Shown here piece by piece: positions 42,965 through 51,894 of a stretch of 64,000 nucleotides of DNA. The DNA is from Saccharothrix ecbatanensis. Lineage in GTDB: Bacteria; Actinomycetota; Actinomycetes; Mycobacteriales; Pseudonocardiaceae. The notes below the pieces were generated by a model that saw nothing but the letters and a program-made list of their open reading frames with translations, did no database searches and was not told the origin of the DNA. The translations under genes and the position numbers were made by a program. Numbering within the stretch: the stretch's first letter is position 1; every line of letters begins with the position of its first letter. Location of the stretch: NCBI RefSeq assembly GCF_014205015.1, contig NZ_JACHMO010000001.1, positions 1-64,000 on the forward strand, written 5' to 3'.

Positions 42965-44386
42965 TCAGGTCGAGCCACGCGTCTCACCCCGGAGCACACC
43001 CTCGAACGCCGTCAGGTAGGAGGACAGGGCCTTCGTGGACGGCCCGCCGGACGCTTCGACGGCGGCCTTGAGACCGGGACATCGGTCGACGAAGAACGGC
43101 GGGGAGACGGCGTCGAACTTCGCGTCGTGGCAGTCGACCTTCACCCACGTCGACTGGAACAGCGCGGCGCCGGACAGGTCGGCGCGGGACACGTTGGACT
43201 GGCTGAACCGGCTGTACGCGGCGTTGACGCCCCTCAGGTCGGCGCCCCGGAGATCAGCCGCGACGTACGCCTGGACCAGGATCGCCCCGGTCAACGAGGC
43301 GTCCGCCAGGCACATCCCCTGCGGCGGGTCGCCGGTGAGCATCGCGCGGTAGAGGTTGCTCTCGGACAGGTCCACGGCACGCAGGTCAACGTCGCGGAAG
43401 GTCGCGCACCGCGCGGTGAACCCGCGCATCCGGGCACCGCGGAACTGGCTCTCCACGACGTGGAGGTTCTCCGCCTGCGCAGCGGTCAGGTCGGCCTCCA
43501 CGAAGGTGGAGTCACCGATGGACGCCGATACCAGGGACGCCGAGCGCAACCTGCTGCCGTCGAGGTTGCTGCTCCGGATCCGCGCACCGGTCAGGTCGGA
43601 CTCGGACAGGTCGGCGCCGGGCAGCATGCACTCGGAGATGTCCGCACCGCGGGCGCCGAGGCGACGTGCCGCGACCTCCCTGCCGCGAATGCCGTTCAGG
43701 CGCAGCAGCGGCAGCACGGCGCCGGACAGCTCCAGGTTGTCGGCGCCGGTGGCTCGTTGCAGCACCACGCCCTGTCCCGCGGCACCGCGCAGGCTCAGCC
43801 CGCTGATGTCGCACTTGGTCACCACCAACTGGTCGCACTGGGCGGCGTCCAGGCGAGCGTTGCGCAGGATGCACTCGTTGATCGACGCACCCTGGAGGTT
43901 GGCCGCGCCGAGGTCCGCGCCGTCCAGGTCGCACTGGTAGAACGCCGCGCCCGCGAGGTGCCCGTCGGTGAGCTTGGCGCCACGCATAGAGCACCCGTGG
44001 AACAGGCTCCCCGTGGCATCCCGGATGTTGGAGAGGTCCGCGCGGTCCATCTTGCACGTCTGCGCCGCCAGCGCGTGCACGTACGCGTCGCGCATGCTGC
44101 AGTCGGTCAGATCGGTGCGCTCCATCCCGGGACAGATCATCGTGACCCGGTCGAGCTTGGCGCGGCGGAAGGACGTGCCGTGCAGCACGGCCCGGTTCAG
44201 CGTCGCCCCGGTGAGATCGGCCTCGGACAGGTCGAGGTTCGCCAGGTTGGCCTCGCTCAGCTGCAACCCGCGGCTGGTGGTCTTCAACAACAACGCGGTC
44301 AGCTCCGCGATGTCGGCAAGGACGTGCGCCCGGTCGTCTGCGGTGTCGAGCTTCTCCAGCAGACTCACGTGGTGGCTATCGGCCAC
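42965..44386 (-). CDS. Large pentapeptide-repeat protein, candidate self-resistance
   Basis: The product is 473 residues from GTG 44386 (aggag 7 nt upstream). After a helical N-terminus (SLLEKLDTADDRAHVLADIA) nearly the whole chain, residues about 40-440, is pentapeptide repeats (EANLANLDLSEADLTGATLN and many more), an unusually long beta-helix. Pentapeptide proteins such as Qnr, MfpA and AlbG mimic DNA and protect gyrase from inhibitors, and are used as self-immunity in some clusters. Whether this one does so is inference. It sits within the leftward operon. Confidence 0.88.
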   Translation of the reverse strand: MADSHHVSLLEKLDTADDRAHVLADIAELTALLLKTTSRGLQLSEANLANLDLSEADLTGATLNRAVLHGTSFRRAKLDRVTMICPGMERTDLTDCSMRDAYVHALAAQTCKMDRADLSNIRDATGSLFHGCSMRGAKLTDGHLAGAAFYQCDLDGADLGAANLQGASINECILRNARLDAAQCDQLVVTKCDISGLSLRGAAGQGVVLQRATGADNLELSGAVLPLLRLNGIRGREVAARRLGARGADISECMLPGADLSESDLTGARIRSSNLDGSRLRSASLVSASIGDSTFVEADLTAAQAENLHVVESQFRGARMRGFTARCATFRDVDLRAVDLSESNLYRAMLTGDPPQGMCLADASLTGAILVQAYVAADLRGADLRGVNAAYSRFSQSNVSRADLSGAALFQSTWVKVDCHDAKFDAVSPPFFVDRCPGLKAAVEASGGPSTKALSSYLTAFEGVLRGETRGST

Positions 44387-44457
44387 ACCAAGCTCCTCTC
44401 TCGACGTCGACTCGTGGTCTTGGGTTTGTGCTGTCGCACGTCCGCCAGTGGTGTTCG

Positions 44458-45120
44458 TCAGGTGGGGACGCCGCTCAACCCGTGTTGCCGTTCCACGACG
44501 AAGGCTTCGGCGCGGTCGCAGCCGCTCAGCCGTCCGTAGAACTGGTCGGTCGCATCGATCGGGAGGGGATCGACGGGGCGGAAGCCCGGCCTGGGCAGGG
44601 TGAACGGGTGAAGAGCCGCCGCCTTGACGTGGGTGTGATCGGTGATGTCGACGAACACGGTGGGAGAGAACAGCGCTGCGGCGGGGGTCTGCGGCTCTCC
44701 CGGACGGAACGCGTACAGGTCGATCTGGTGGTTGCGCAGCGCGGCCAGGGCGGCGTTCGCGGTCAGTCGGTGATCAACGTGCCCATCGCCCCTCCAGTGG
44801 GTGAGCACGGTCGACGGTCGGACTTCACGGAGGAGCTGGTCGACCTCCCGGACGGCCTGGACCTCACCCATCGCCTCGACCTGCAGGTAGCGCCGGGGGA
44901 GCCAGCACAGCTCGTAGCCGAGCGTGGCCGCGGCTTCCTCGGTGTGGCGCACCCGTTGGTCGGCGGAGTTCCCTTCCTCCGGGACCGTCATCACGGCGAC
45001 GACCACGCGGACGCCGGCGCTGCGAAGCTTGGCGATCGTGCCCCCCACCGCGATCTCCGCGTCGTCCGGGTGCGCGACGAGCACCAACACCGGCGACCGG
45101 TCTCCAGGTGTCGAGATCAT
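44458..45120 (-). CDS. PIG-L family zinc-dependent deacetylase
   Basis: From ATG 45120 the product is 220 residues; GTG 45150 is an alternative, and neither has a strong ribosome binding site. Zinc motif VAHPDDAEIAVGGT (AHPDD) and second motif WRGDGHVDHRLTANAAL (HxxH). The family removes N-acetyl from GlcNAc-type substrates (MshB, LmbE, teicoplanin deacetylase). Here it fits deacetylation of an amino-sugar intermediate or a masked product. Confidence 0.93.
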   Translation of the reverse strand: MISTPGDRSPVLVLVAHPDDAEIAVGGTIAKLRSAGVRVVVAVMTVPEEGNSADQRVRHTEEAAATLGYELCWLPRRYLQVEAMGEVQAVREVDQLLREVRPSTVLTHWRGDGHVDHRLTANAALAALRNHQIDLYAFRPGEPQTPAAALFSPTVFVDITDHTHVKAAALHPFTLPRPGFRPVDPLPIDATDQFYGRLSGCDRAEAFVVERQHGLSGVPT

Positions 45121-45247
45121 CGATCCGACAGGTCGTCGGACACCGGCCACCGTGAGCCCGTGTCGAGCGGCGGGTGCGGGCGCGGCACGCTCTCGAACGC
45201 CGCGGGCCAGGGGACTACCGACATGGGTTCACTCCTTCCGGTGGCGG

Positions 45248-46390
45248 TCAACGAAACGGGATGGTGGTGGAACCGGACACCCGGCTGCGGCGGCCGACGT
45301 CGAAGAGCCTGGTGAGGAAGGGGATTTCCCACCGCCCTGGAGCACCATCGGCGTGGCCGTACTCATCGAGGTAATCCAGGTTCGCGGGGCGGAGCGCGTC
45401 CAGCACGGCGCCCGGGACCAGGCCGTCGAACAGGATCTTGGTGTGGTGCAGGGAGAAGTACACGTGCTCGGCGACTCCCGCATCGACCGCCCGCCGGTGG
45501 AACAGCGGCCAGTCCCCGCGCTTGTCCATCTCGGCGCAGGTCAGCGCGACGTCCTGGAACTTCCGCAGCGTGAGGTCGGTGCCGGCCTTGATGTAGCGCA
45601 GGCTCGTCGCCTCCTTGTGCAGGTGCACGCACAGGTCGAGGAGCTCGTCCTCCAGCGACAGCGCTCGCGCGTCCGTCCCGCACAGGGTGAGGTCGACGGC
45701 GCGGTCCAGCAGCTCGTCGGTGTCGGGGTAGTTCCCGCCGACCGGGAAGATGCTCAGGCAGAGGTCGACGCTGTACTGATCGACGTCGTCGTGGTCGGCG
45801 GGTTTGACGTAGGGCAGCTCGTTGTTCAGGTTGAGCTGCCAGAACATGCGCGTGGCCCGCTCGAAGGGGATCACCCGAGTGCGGTTCCGGTCCAGCTTGC
45901 CCTGGTGGAAGCCCCGTTCGCTGAGCGCCTCCGCGCACGCGGGCAGGTCGGCCCGATTAACCAGGATGTCGATGTCGCCCATGTGGCGCACCCCGATGTC
46001 CCGGTACCGGTGTTCAGCGAGCACGGGCCCCTTGCGCACCGCGTACTTCACGCCGTGCGCGGCCAACGCGCGGAGCAGGTGACCGGTGTCGTCGGAGATG
46101 GCGCGGTTGCGCGACCGGTTGGACGTGTATGCGCCGCTGTACAGCCAGCAGTACGGGACCACACACCGGTTCTCGTCGTTGATGTTCACGTGGTGGCGCA
46201 ACATGTTGCGACCGATGAGCGGGAGCACGCCGTGCCTGGCTGCCTGGTCGACGAAAGCGCCGAAGTCGAGCGCCTCGTGGTGCTCGGCCAGGAGGTCCCG
46301 GCACTCCTGCGCCTGCGCCGGGGTCAGCTCAGGCTTGGCCACTGCCAGGATCAGGGTCGACTCGGGGGAGAGGGTTTCCAGCGTCGGCAT
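45248..46390 (-). CDS. Nucleotidyltransferase-like protein (NTP_transf_5 type)
   Basis: From ATG 46390 (ggag 7 nt upstream) the product is 380 residues. The nucleotidyltransferase-fold motif is RDIGVRHMGDIDILVN (GD-x-D), preceded by KYAVRKGPVLAEHRY. The rest is helical and rich in His/Asp (LLDLCVHLHKEATSLRYIKA). It resembles the uncharacterised nucleotidyltransferases of Pfam PF14907 often found in antibiotic and lasso-peptide clusters. It could activate a sugar or modify a small molecule by NMP transfer. Confidence 0.8.
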   Translation of the reverse strand: MPTLETLSPESTLILAVAKPELTPAQAQECRDLLAEHHEALDFGAFVDQAARHGVLPLIGRNMLRHHVNINDENRCVVPYCWLYSGAYTSNRSRNRAISDDTGHLLRALAAHGVKYAVRKGPVLAEHRYRDIGVRHMGDIDILVNRADLPACAEALSERGFHQGKLDRNRTRVIPFERATRMFWQLNLNNELPYVKPADHDDVDQYSVDLCLSIFPVGGNYPDTDELLDRAVDLTLCGTDARALSLEDELLDLCVHLHKEATSLRYIKAGTDLTLRKFQDVALTCAEMDKRGDWPLFHRRAVDAGVAEHVYFSLHHTKILFDGLVPGAVLDALRPANLDYLDEYGHADGAPGRWEIPFLTRLFDVGRRSRVSGSTTIPFR

Positions 46391-46836
46391 CCGCGACTCC
46401 AGTTCAGGCGAGACGAGCGTTGCGGTCGAGCAGCGTGAATGCGCCGGTGGCGGTGAGCAACCGGTCGTCGGCGTAGTCGGGTCGGTCGAATACAGGCCCC
46501 GCCGCGTGCACTTCAGCGGAATCGCGGCGGTAGTCCGGTGAATACCGGACGCCTGCACGAGTTCGCCAACGGCCGAGTGGATTTGCGTCGCGGACTGGTC
46601 CGGCGACCTTCCCTTGTCAGGAGCGGTCGCTCACAGCGGCAGCACGACTGGAATCGAGTCTGCCACGGATTCGCTTGGGGGACAAGGCTTTCGTTCCCTT
46701 CCGGCCTATTGTCAACGCATCAGTGCGGCACCCCGGTATAACGACGTCGAACACCCACCGAAGAACGCACACGCGAATTCGAATCCGGCACCGCTTCTCC
46801 AAGGTCTGGCGAGGTGTCGGCTATAGGGTGCCGCAA
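46391..46836. other. Intergenic region inside the cluster, possible promoter
   Basis: About 445 bp. On the minus strand a TTGACA (46715-46710) is a consensus -35, but the matching -10 (gaaagc or aaagcc) is poor. An AT-containing patch (cgttataccgg) lies near 46740. No gene is present. The gap suggests that the genes from 46390 leftward may form a transcript separate from the ligase-carrier-decarboxylase-dehydrogenase group. Confidence 0.4.
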
Positions 46837-48000
46837 TCAGCGCGTAAGGCCGGCCCCGCGGTCGAGCACGCTGTGCTCGCCGACCGAGGTCCACAACCGG
46901 TCGTTCGCGTAGTTGAGGCTGGCCGAGCGCAGGTCCCGGTAGATCCGCTCCAGTGGGATCGGAGAGTCCTTGCGATAGCCCACGGACAGTCCGGTCAACT
47001 GCACCAAACCGTCCACCGCTCGAAAGCTGAGCTCCGAGGCCGCCAGCTTCAGCGAGTTGATCGTGACCTGGACCGGCGGTCGGTCCAGGGTGCGGCCCGT
47101 CGCTCTGGCCGACTCCACCTCGGCACGTGCCCGGTCGAGGTAGGCGCCGACGAGTTCGAGGTCGACCCGGATCCGCCCGATGCGCTCCCGGGCCAGGTCG
47201 GAGGCCAGGTTCACGCGGATCGCGGGGTCGCGCTTCCGCACGGCGTTCATCACCCCGGTGAAGGCGCCGTTCGCCGCACCCAGCCAGCATGCCGCCCAGC
47301 CCAGGTGGCCCACGGGGATCATGCTCTCGACGGCCACTTCGCGGAAGCCACCTGGAGGTCCTACGACCTGCCAGTCGGGCACGCGGCCGGTGATCCGCAG
47401 CGCCACGCTCTCCGTGCCGCGCATGCCCAGCGTGTCCCACCCGCCGGTCTCCTCCGTGGCCACCTGGGACCTGTGCGCGTAGACAAGCGTCGTCTCGGTG
47501 GCGGCGGCGCCCGGGGCGTTCCGAGCGGTGAGCAAGTACCCGTCGGCGTGCGCGCCGCCGGTGACCACCGGGGCGTCGCGATCGACCACGATCTCGTTCC
47601 CGTCCGCGGTCAGCGCCGAATCGGCGCTGAGCAGGTGCCCGCCCTTGCCCCGCTCGGTCGTCACCGAGGCCAGGTAGAGGCCGTCCCGCGCCACTCGGGG
47701 CAGCACCTCGCCGCGCAGCCGCTCGGATCCGAAGCGCACGACGGTGTCGACCTGTTGGCAGTGCATCGCCCAGATCAGGGCGGTGGACAAGCAGCCCGAG
47801 CCCAAGCCGGCAGCCGTCCTGGTGAACTCCGCCAGCCCGCCACCCAGTCCGCCGTACTCCTCCGGGACCATCAGCCCGAACAGACCGCGCTCCCGCAAGG
47901 CGGCGATACCGCGTCGGGGGAAGTGGGCTTCCCGGTCGACTTGGTCGGCCTCCTGGGCCAGGACGGCCACCAGCTCGCCCAACTCGTCGTCTCGGCTCAT
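46837..48000 (-). CDS. Acyl-CoA dehydrogenase-like flavoprotein
   Basis: From ATG 48000, overlapping the decarboxylase stop (ATGA), the product is 387 residues. The family layout is kept: helical N-domain (LRERGLFGLMVPEEYGGLGG), beta domain (YLASVTTERGKGGHLLSADS, GMRGTESVALRI) and C-terminal helices (LGAANGAFTGVMNAVRKRDP). With a ligase and a free carrier protein in the same operon, a role like PltE/CloN3 (oxidation of a carrier-bound aminoacyl group) is plausible. The substrate is not determined. Confidence 0.9.
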   Translation of the reverse strand: MSRDDELGELVAVLAQEADQVDREAHFPRRGIAALRERGLFGLMVPEEYGGLGGGLAEFTRTAAGLGSGCLSTALIWAMHCQQVDTVVRFGSERLRGEVLPRVARDGLYLASVTTERGKGGHLLSADSALTADGNEIVVDRDAPVVTGGAHADGYLLTARNAPGAAATETTLVYAHRSQVATEETGGWDTLGMRGTESVALRITGRVPDWQVVGPPGGFREVAVESMIPVGHLGWAACWLGAANGAFTGVMNAVRKRDPAIRVNLASDLARERIGRIRVDLELVGAYLDRARAEVESARATGRTLDRPPVQVTINSLKLAASELSFRAVDGLVQLTGLSVGYRKDSPIPLERIYRDLRSASLNYANDRLWTSVGEHSVLDRGAGLTR

Positions 48001-49292
48001 CGGACGCCCTCGCGCTCGGCCAGGGGACCGCGGCCGAATTCGAGCCGCTCGGCGGACACGACGTGGTCGCCGTCGAGGACCACGATCCCCGGCATCGGTC
48101 GGCTCAGGAACGCCAGCAGGCTCGCGTGCAGCCCGTAGGCGCCGACGTTCGGCACAGCCAACGCCGAGTCGACGTCGGGCACCATCGTGATCCGGCTGCG
48201 GGCCAGCACGTCCAGTGGCGTGCACAGCGGCCCGACCAGCGCCGCCTCCCGGGGAGCGCCGACCAGTTCCAGGTCCAGCGGCACGGCGCGCACGCCTGTG
48301 GGCATCAACCTCCCGAGCCCGGACATGCCGCCGAGCGCGTTGGTGCCCGCATCGAGCACTACCTGAGTGGTGCTCCGGCTGGTCTTGACGTCGGTCACCG
48401 TGCACACGAGCGTGCCGCAGTCACCGACGAGTGCGCGGCCGGATTCGAACGCGATCCGCGGCGCACCCTCCCGCCAGCCCGGCAGTCCGGTGTGGAGCAT
48501 GTCCGACACGGCCGCACGCAACGCGGAGTAGCGCGGTCGCGTGCCGGGCTCGGCGAAGGGAGCCGCGAACCCGCCGCCGAGGTTCGCCTGACCGCCGACG
48601 ATCCCCAACCGCCGCCGGACTACCGCGGTCACTTCGACGCCGACCGCGAACTCCGCGATCAACTCCTCCTCAGTGCGCACATTTGTGCCGAGGAAGACGT
48701 GGGTTCCCACAATGTCGAGGCTGTCCTGCCTGACCGCCATGAGTTCGTCCAGGTTGCCGAGTTCGATGCCGAACTGGGAGGGCTTGCCGGACATTCGCAA
48801 CCCGGTCCCCGCCGCACCGCGCTCCGGGTTCACCCGGACCAGGCACCGCGACTGGACGGCGTGAGCGGCTGCCGTGCGGGCCACTCGCCGATAGTCCCCG
48901 ACCGATTCGACCGAAAACAGCCGAATGCCCGCCAGGAGGGCGTTGTCGATCTCTTCTGCGGTTTTGCCCGGTCCCGTGTAGAGGCACTGATCGGCGCGGT
49001 AACCCGCGGCCAGGGCCGCAGTCAGTTCTCCCGCCGAGCTGACCTCCGCGCTGAATCCGGCACCGGCGAGTTCGGCCGCGATCGGGACCTCCGGGTTCGC
49101 CTTCAGCGAGTAGTAGATCAGCGCATCGTCGGGCAGCGACGCCTTCAGGTCGGCTGCCGCGCGCCGTACCCTGTCGAGCCGGTAGACGTAAATCGGGCTT
49201 CCGTAGCGCTCGCGCAGAGCTGCCAGGGTCTCCCGTTCCCGGGCTTCCAGCGAGGCGCGGTAGTTGTCGTCAACCACGCAGCACCGCGCCAT
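47997..49292 (-). CDS. PLP-dependent decarboxylase, fold type III (DAP/ornithine decarboxylase family)
   Basis: From ATG 49292 the product is 431 residues; alternatives are GTG 49295 or GTG 49277, with no clear ribosome binding site because the start lies inside the carrier gene. The PLP Lys is in ALIYYSLKANP; phosphate site GGQANLGGGFAAPF; C-terminal active-site motifs VGPLCTPLDVLA (Cys, Asp) and GAYGLHASLLAFLS (Tyr). Relatives BtrK and VinO decarboxylate aminoacyl groups held on carrier proteins. The 23-bp overlap with the carrier gene suggests the same here. Confidence 0.92.
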   Translation of the reverse strand: MARCCVVDDNYRASLEARERETLAALRERYGSPIYVYRLDRVRRAAADLKASLPDDALIYYSLKANPEVPIAAELAGAGFSAEVSSAGELTAALAAGYRADQCLYTGPGKTAEEIDNALLAGIRLFSVESVGDYRRVARTAAAHAVQSRCLVRVNPERGAAGTGLRMSGKPSQFGIELGNLDELMAVRQDSLDIVGTHVFLGTNVRTEEELIAEFAVGVEVTAVVRRRLGIVGGQANLGGGFAAPFAEPGTRPRYSALRAAVSDMLHTGLPGWREGAPRIAFESGRALVGDCGTLVCTVTDVKTSRSTTQVVLDAGTNALGGMSGLGRLMPTGVRAVPLDLELVGAPREAALVGPLCTPLDVLARSRITMVPDVDSALAVPNVGAYGLHASLLAFLSRPMPGIVVLDGDHVVSAERLEFGRGPLAEREGVR

Positions 49293-49554
49293 CACGCAGC
49301 GCGGAGATCGCGGTCCACAATGCCGCGGGCGTGGCGAACACCTCGAACGTCAACGCCTCGTCGGGGAACTCGACGCCGTAGGTCTGCTCGATGTCCATCA
49401 GCATCTCGACTGTGCCCAGCGAGTCCAGTCCGGCAGCCCGCAGGTCGAGACCCGCGGTCAGCGGCTCGGACTCGGGCAGTTGGGACAGGAAGCCGCGGAG
49501 CAGGTGCTCGAACCCCTCGTCCACCGTCTGGTCGTTGGTCCGCTGTTCAGACAT
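49270..49554 (-). CDS. Free-standing acyl/peptidyl carrier protein
   Basis: The product is 94 residues. The phosphopantetheine site is AAGLDSLGTVEMLMDIEQ, with Ser at about residue 45. Helices follow the ACP fold (VEFPDEALTFEVFATPAALW). It overlaps the ligase gene before it by 8 bp and the decarboxylase gene after it by 23 bp, so all three should be made in step. It would hold the aminoacyl or acyl group loaded by the ligase. Confidence 0.93.
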   Translation of the reverse strand: MSEQRTNDQTVDEGFEHLLRGFLSQLPESEPLTAGLDLRAAGLDSLGTVEMLMDIEQTYGVEFPDEALTFEVFATPAALWTAISALRDGAVLRG

Positions 49555-51109
49555 CGTGTCCCCCGGATCGTGCGGTGTTCTCGACGAGCAGTTTGCGGTC
49601 GACCTTGCCGTGCGCGGTCCGGGGCATGTCCCGCAGCGGGACACAGCGGTCGGGCACGCGCGCCGGGTCCAACCGCGTGGCCAGCGTTATCCGCAGCGCT
49701 GCCTCCGCCAAGTCGCCCGTGTACCACAGGACGAGGCCGGCGTCGGGAACGTCCGCGACCGCGGCGGCCTCCAGCACACCGCCCACCGCCAGCGCGGCGG
49801 CCTCGATCTCCGTGGTGCTGACACGGACGCCGCGTCGCTTGAAGATGTCATCGCGGCGGCCGACCAGGTGCAGGTCGCCATCGTCGTCGAGCCAACCGTA
49901 GTCACCAGTGTGCAGTTGCACGGCTCCGGTGACCGGATCCCGGCGGAAGCGCTCGACGGTTTCCACGGAGGCGTTCCAGTAGCCCGCCATCACGTGGGAG
50001 CCGCGCACCAGGATCTCGCCAACGGCGCCGGGCCGGACCTCGGCGCCGCTCTCGTCGACGATCGAGACCTCCGTGCCCTTCAAGGGCTTTCCCACGGTCC
50101 CCGGCCTGAGCAGGTCGTCGTCGGGCTCGGAGATGGTGATGCGCTTGCACTCCGTCATGCCGTACATCGAGATGATGTCCGCACCGGGAAAGGCGGCACG
50201 CAATCGCCGGGTGTGCTCAACGGTCAACTCCGCGCCCGTGTTGGTGAACCGTCGCACCGAGGTCGGGCGCGGGTCGCGGGTGACCAGCAGGTGCAGAGTG
50301 GTAGCCAGCGTCGGCACGAGCGGGACCACGGTGACACCGTGGTCCCGGATCTGCTGGAGCGCCTCCAGATCGGTGGGCTTACGGGGCAGGGCCAGCGAAG
50401 CCCCCGTCAAGGCCGCCAGCAAGATCTGGTAGAGGCCGTAGTCGAAGGAGAACGGCATCCTGCCATACACCACGTCGGTCGGCCGGTACCCCAGGCGTTC
50501 ACCGATGGCCTTGGCCGCGAAGACGACCCGATCGTGTGGGCAGACAACGCCCTTCGGTGCTGCGGTGCTCCCCGACGTGTAGACGAGCAACGCGACGTCG
50601 TGCGGGGACACCTCGGTCAGCGTCTCGTCCACCTGTGTGCCCGCCGCATCGGCCACGGCCGCCGCCACGTCCATCGAAGGAACACTGGTGCTTCCCCATT
50701 CCGCGTCATCACTCTCGACGACGGCCAGGGTGGGGGTGCAATCCCGCACGATGTGGTCCAGCTGCGGAGCCCGCAGGTCGGGGCTGACCGGTACGACCAC
50801 CGCGCCGAGCCGGAGCACCGCGTGGAACAGCGCGACGAACTCCCGGCTGTTGGTCAGCCGCAGCAGCACGCGGTCGCCGCGCCGGACGCCACGGGTCCGA
50901 AGCCAGGTCGCGAACCTGCCGCTGTGCGTCCAGAGCTGCCCGTATGTCAGGTCTCCACGGTGGTCGCGTACGGCGACGGCGTCGCGGTGCTTCCCGACCG
51001 CGGCCGCGACCACCTCGTGGACGAGCGCGCCGCGTGCGGGTCGAGCAGTCGGGATCGCACGCCCTTGTGCGCGAATTTCCTCATGTATCAAGTGTTTCCC
51101 CCATTGCAT
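49547..51109 (-). CDS. AMP-forming ligase loading the carrier protein
   Basis: From ATG 51109 the product is 520 residues; GTG 51169 is the longest alternative. Motifs: VYTSGSTAAPKGVVCPHD (A3), MYGMTECKRITIS (A5), HTGDYGWLDDDGDLHLVGRR (A7/A8), DIFKRRGVRVSTTEIEAAAL, and catalytic Lys in PRTAHGKVDRKLL (A10). Its length and its neighbour, a free carrier protein, resemble PltF-, VinN- and DltA-like standalone adenylating enzymes. The amino or carboxylic acid substrate is unknown. It is the first gene of the leftward operon. Confidence 0.92.
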   Translation of the reverse strand: MQWGKHLIHEEIRAQGRAIPTARPARGALVHEVVAAAVGKHRDAVAVRDHRGDLTYGQLWTHSGRFATWLRTRGVRRGDRVLLRLTNSREFVALFHAVLRLGAVVVPVSPDLRAPQLDHIVRDCTPTLAVVESDDAEWGSTSVPSMDVAAAVADAAGTQVDETLTEVSPHDVALLVYTSGSTAAPKGVVCPHDRVVFAAKAIGERLGYRPTDVVYGRMPFSFDYGLYQILLAALTGASLALPRKPTDLEALQQIRDHGVTVVPLVPTLATTLHLLVTRDPRPTSVRRFTNTGAELTVEHTRRLRAAFPGADIISMYGMTECKRITISEPDDDLLRPGTVGKPLKGTEVSIVDESGAEVRPGAVGEILVRGSHVMAGYWNASVETVERFRRDPVTGAVQLHTGDYGWLDDDGDLHLVGRRDDIFKRRGVRVSTTEIEAAALAVGGVLEAAAVADVPDAGLVLWYTGDLAEAALRITLATRLDPARVPDRCVPLRDMPRTAHGKVDRKLLVENTARSGGHDV

Positions 51110-51552
51110 ACCTGGCGGCGCGGTGGACGCTTCGGCACGGTGGCTTGCCGTCACCCGTACGCCTATCAAGCCACTAGGACAGTCCGCAGCCGACCCTCCC
51201 CAGCCGACATGGTGCGTCGGAAAGCGCTTGCTCCCGGGGTCGACTGCTCAACACGTCACCCGTGTGGGTCGTATCGGTAGTGGCGTTGCAATTCACGTTG
51301 CCGCACACGTCTGTTTCGAACTGCGGACTGGTCGGACGCGTTCCTGGTGCTGTGTCAGCAGTGGAACGGATTCCCTGCAGCCGTGTCGGCGGCGTATCAG
51401 GTCCAACGAACGTTACCGTGCCGCGCCCGACGGGATCAAGCCCTCGGCCGGCTTCACCAATCGTCGTAATCCACTCCGACTGGCGGTTGACCGCCTGAGC
51501 GGTCTGCCTCCGCCGAACCGCCCCGGCGATAGTAAGGACGAGAATCGTCGGT

Positions 51553-51571
51553 TTGCGCAACAGTTGCGCAA
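51553..51571. promoter_or_regulatory. 19-bp perfect palindrome, operator-like
   Basis: ttgcgcaac-a-gttgcgcaa: two perfect 9-bp arms around a single A. The size and symmetry fit a dimeric repressor such as a TetR-type protein. It lies in the middle of the divergent region. Confidence 0.7.
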
Positions 51572-51718
51572 GAGTGCGTCGGAGTTTCACGAATATCGTC
51601 TTGAGGATGTGAGCCAGGGTGTGCTTTGATGGCGAGAGGGGCTTTCACGGGGGTGAGTCGCCGGTGCTGAACCGGCCGCTCCGTGGTATTAGAGAAAACA
51701 AGGGGGCACGTCATCGCT

Positions 51719-51732
51719 TTCACATTTGTGAA
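51719..51732. promoter_or_regulatory. 14-bp inverted repeat, operator-like
   Basis: ttcaca-tt-tgtgaa has perfect 6-bp arms and lies about 165 bp before the condensation-domain gene start. The TGTGAA/TTCACA halves recall CRP/FNR- or GntR-type sites. Confidence 0.5.
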
Positions 51733-51894
51733 CCACCTCGGTTCCACGGGATGTCCGAGTTCACCGGTCGGGACGGTCGGAGATACCCCTTCCAGTCGGC
51801 GGAAGTTCCTTGAAGGTCGTCCTCGCAGCTCGGCGTGAGCACGGCCGGCTCGGACGATCAAATCCGATCGGAACCAACCGACTGCGGGAGCGGA

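Larger units (their letters stand above)
51110..51894. promoter_or_regulatory. Divergent control region of the cluster
   Basis: About 785 bp between the leftward ligase gene and the rightward condensation-domain gene. GC content is lower than in the genes. It holds two palindromes (51553-51571 and 51719-51732) that look like operators. No coding sequence is convincing. Promoters for both directions must lie here; I cannot assign -35/-10 boxes with confidence. No regulator gene is present in the cluster, so the controlling protein is encoded elsewhere. Confidence 0.65.

Noticed and set aside
45248..46390. Lasso-peptide cluster, suggested by the NTP_transf_5 protein
   Set aside because: No precursor peptide, PqqD-like recognition element, B protease or asparagine-synthetase-like cyclase is found around it.
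46837..51109. Firm assignment to pyrrole-2-carboxylate formation (PltF/PltL/PltE)
   Set aside because: The ligase, carrier and dehydrogenase fit, but the overlapping PLP decarboxylase does not belong to that pathway and the ligase substrate cannot be read from sequence.
51174..51861. Small ORFs in the divergent control region
   Set aside because: Frames overlap on both strands, lack GC3 bias and ribosome binding sites, and contain the palindromes.
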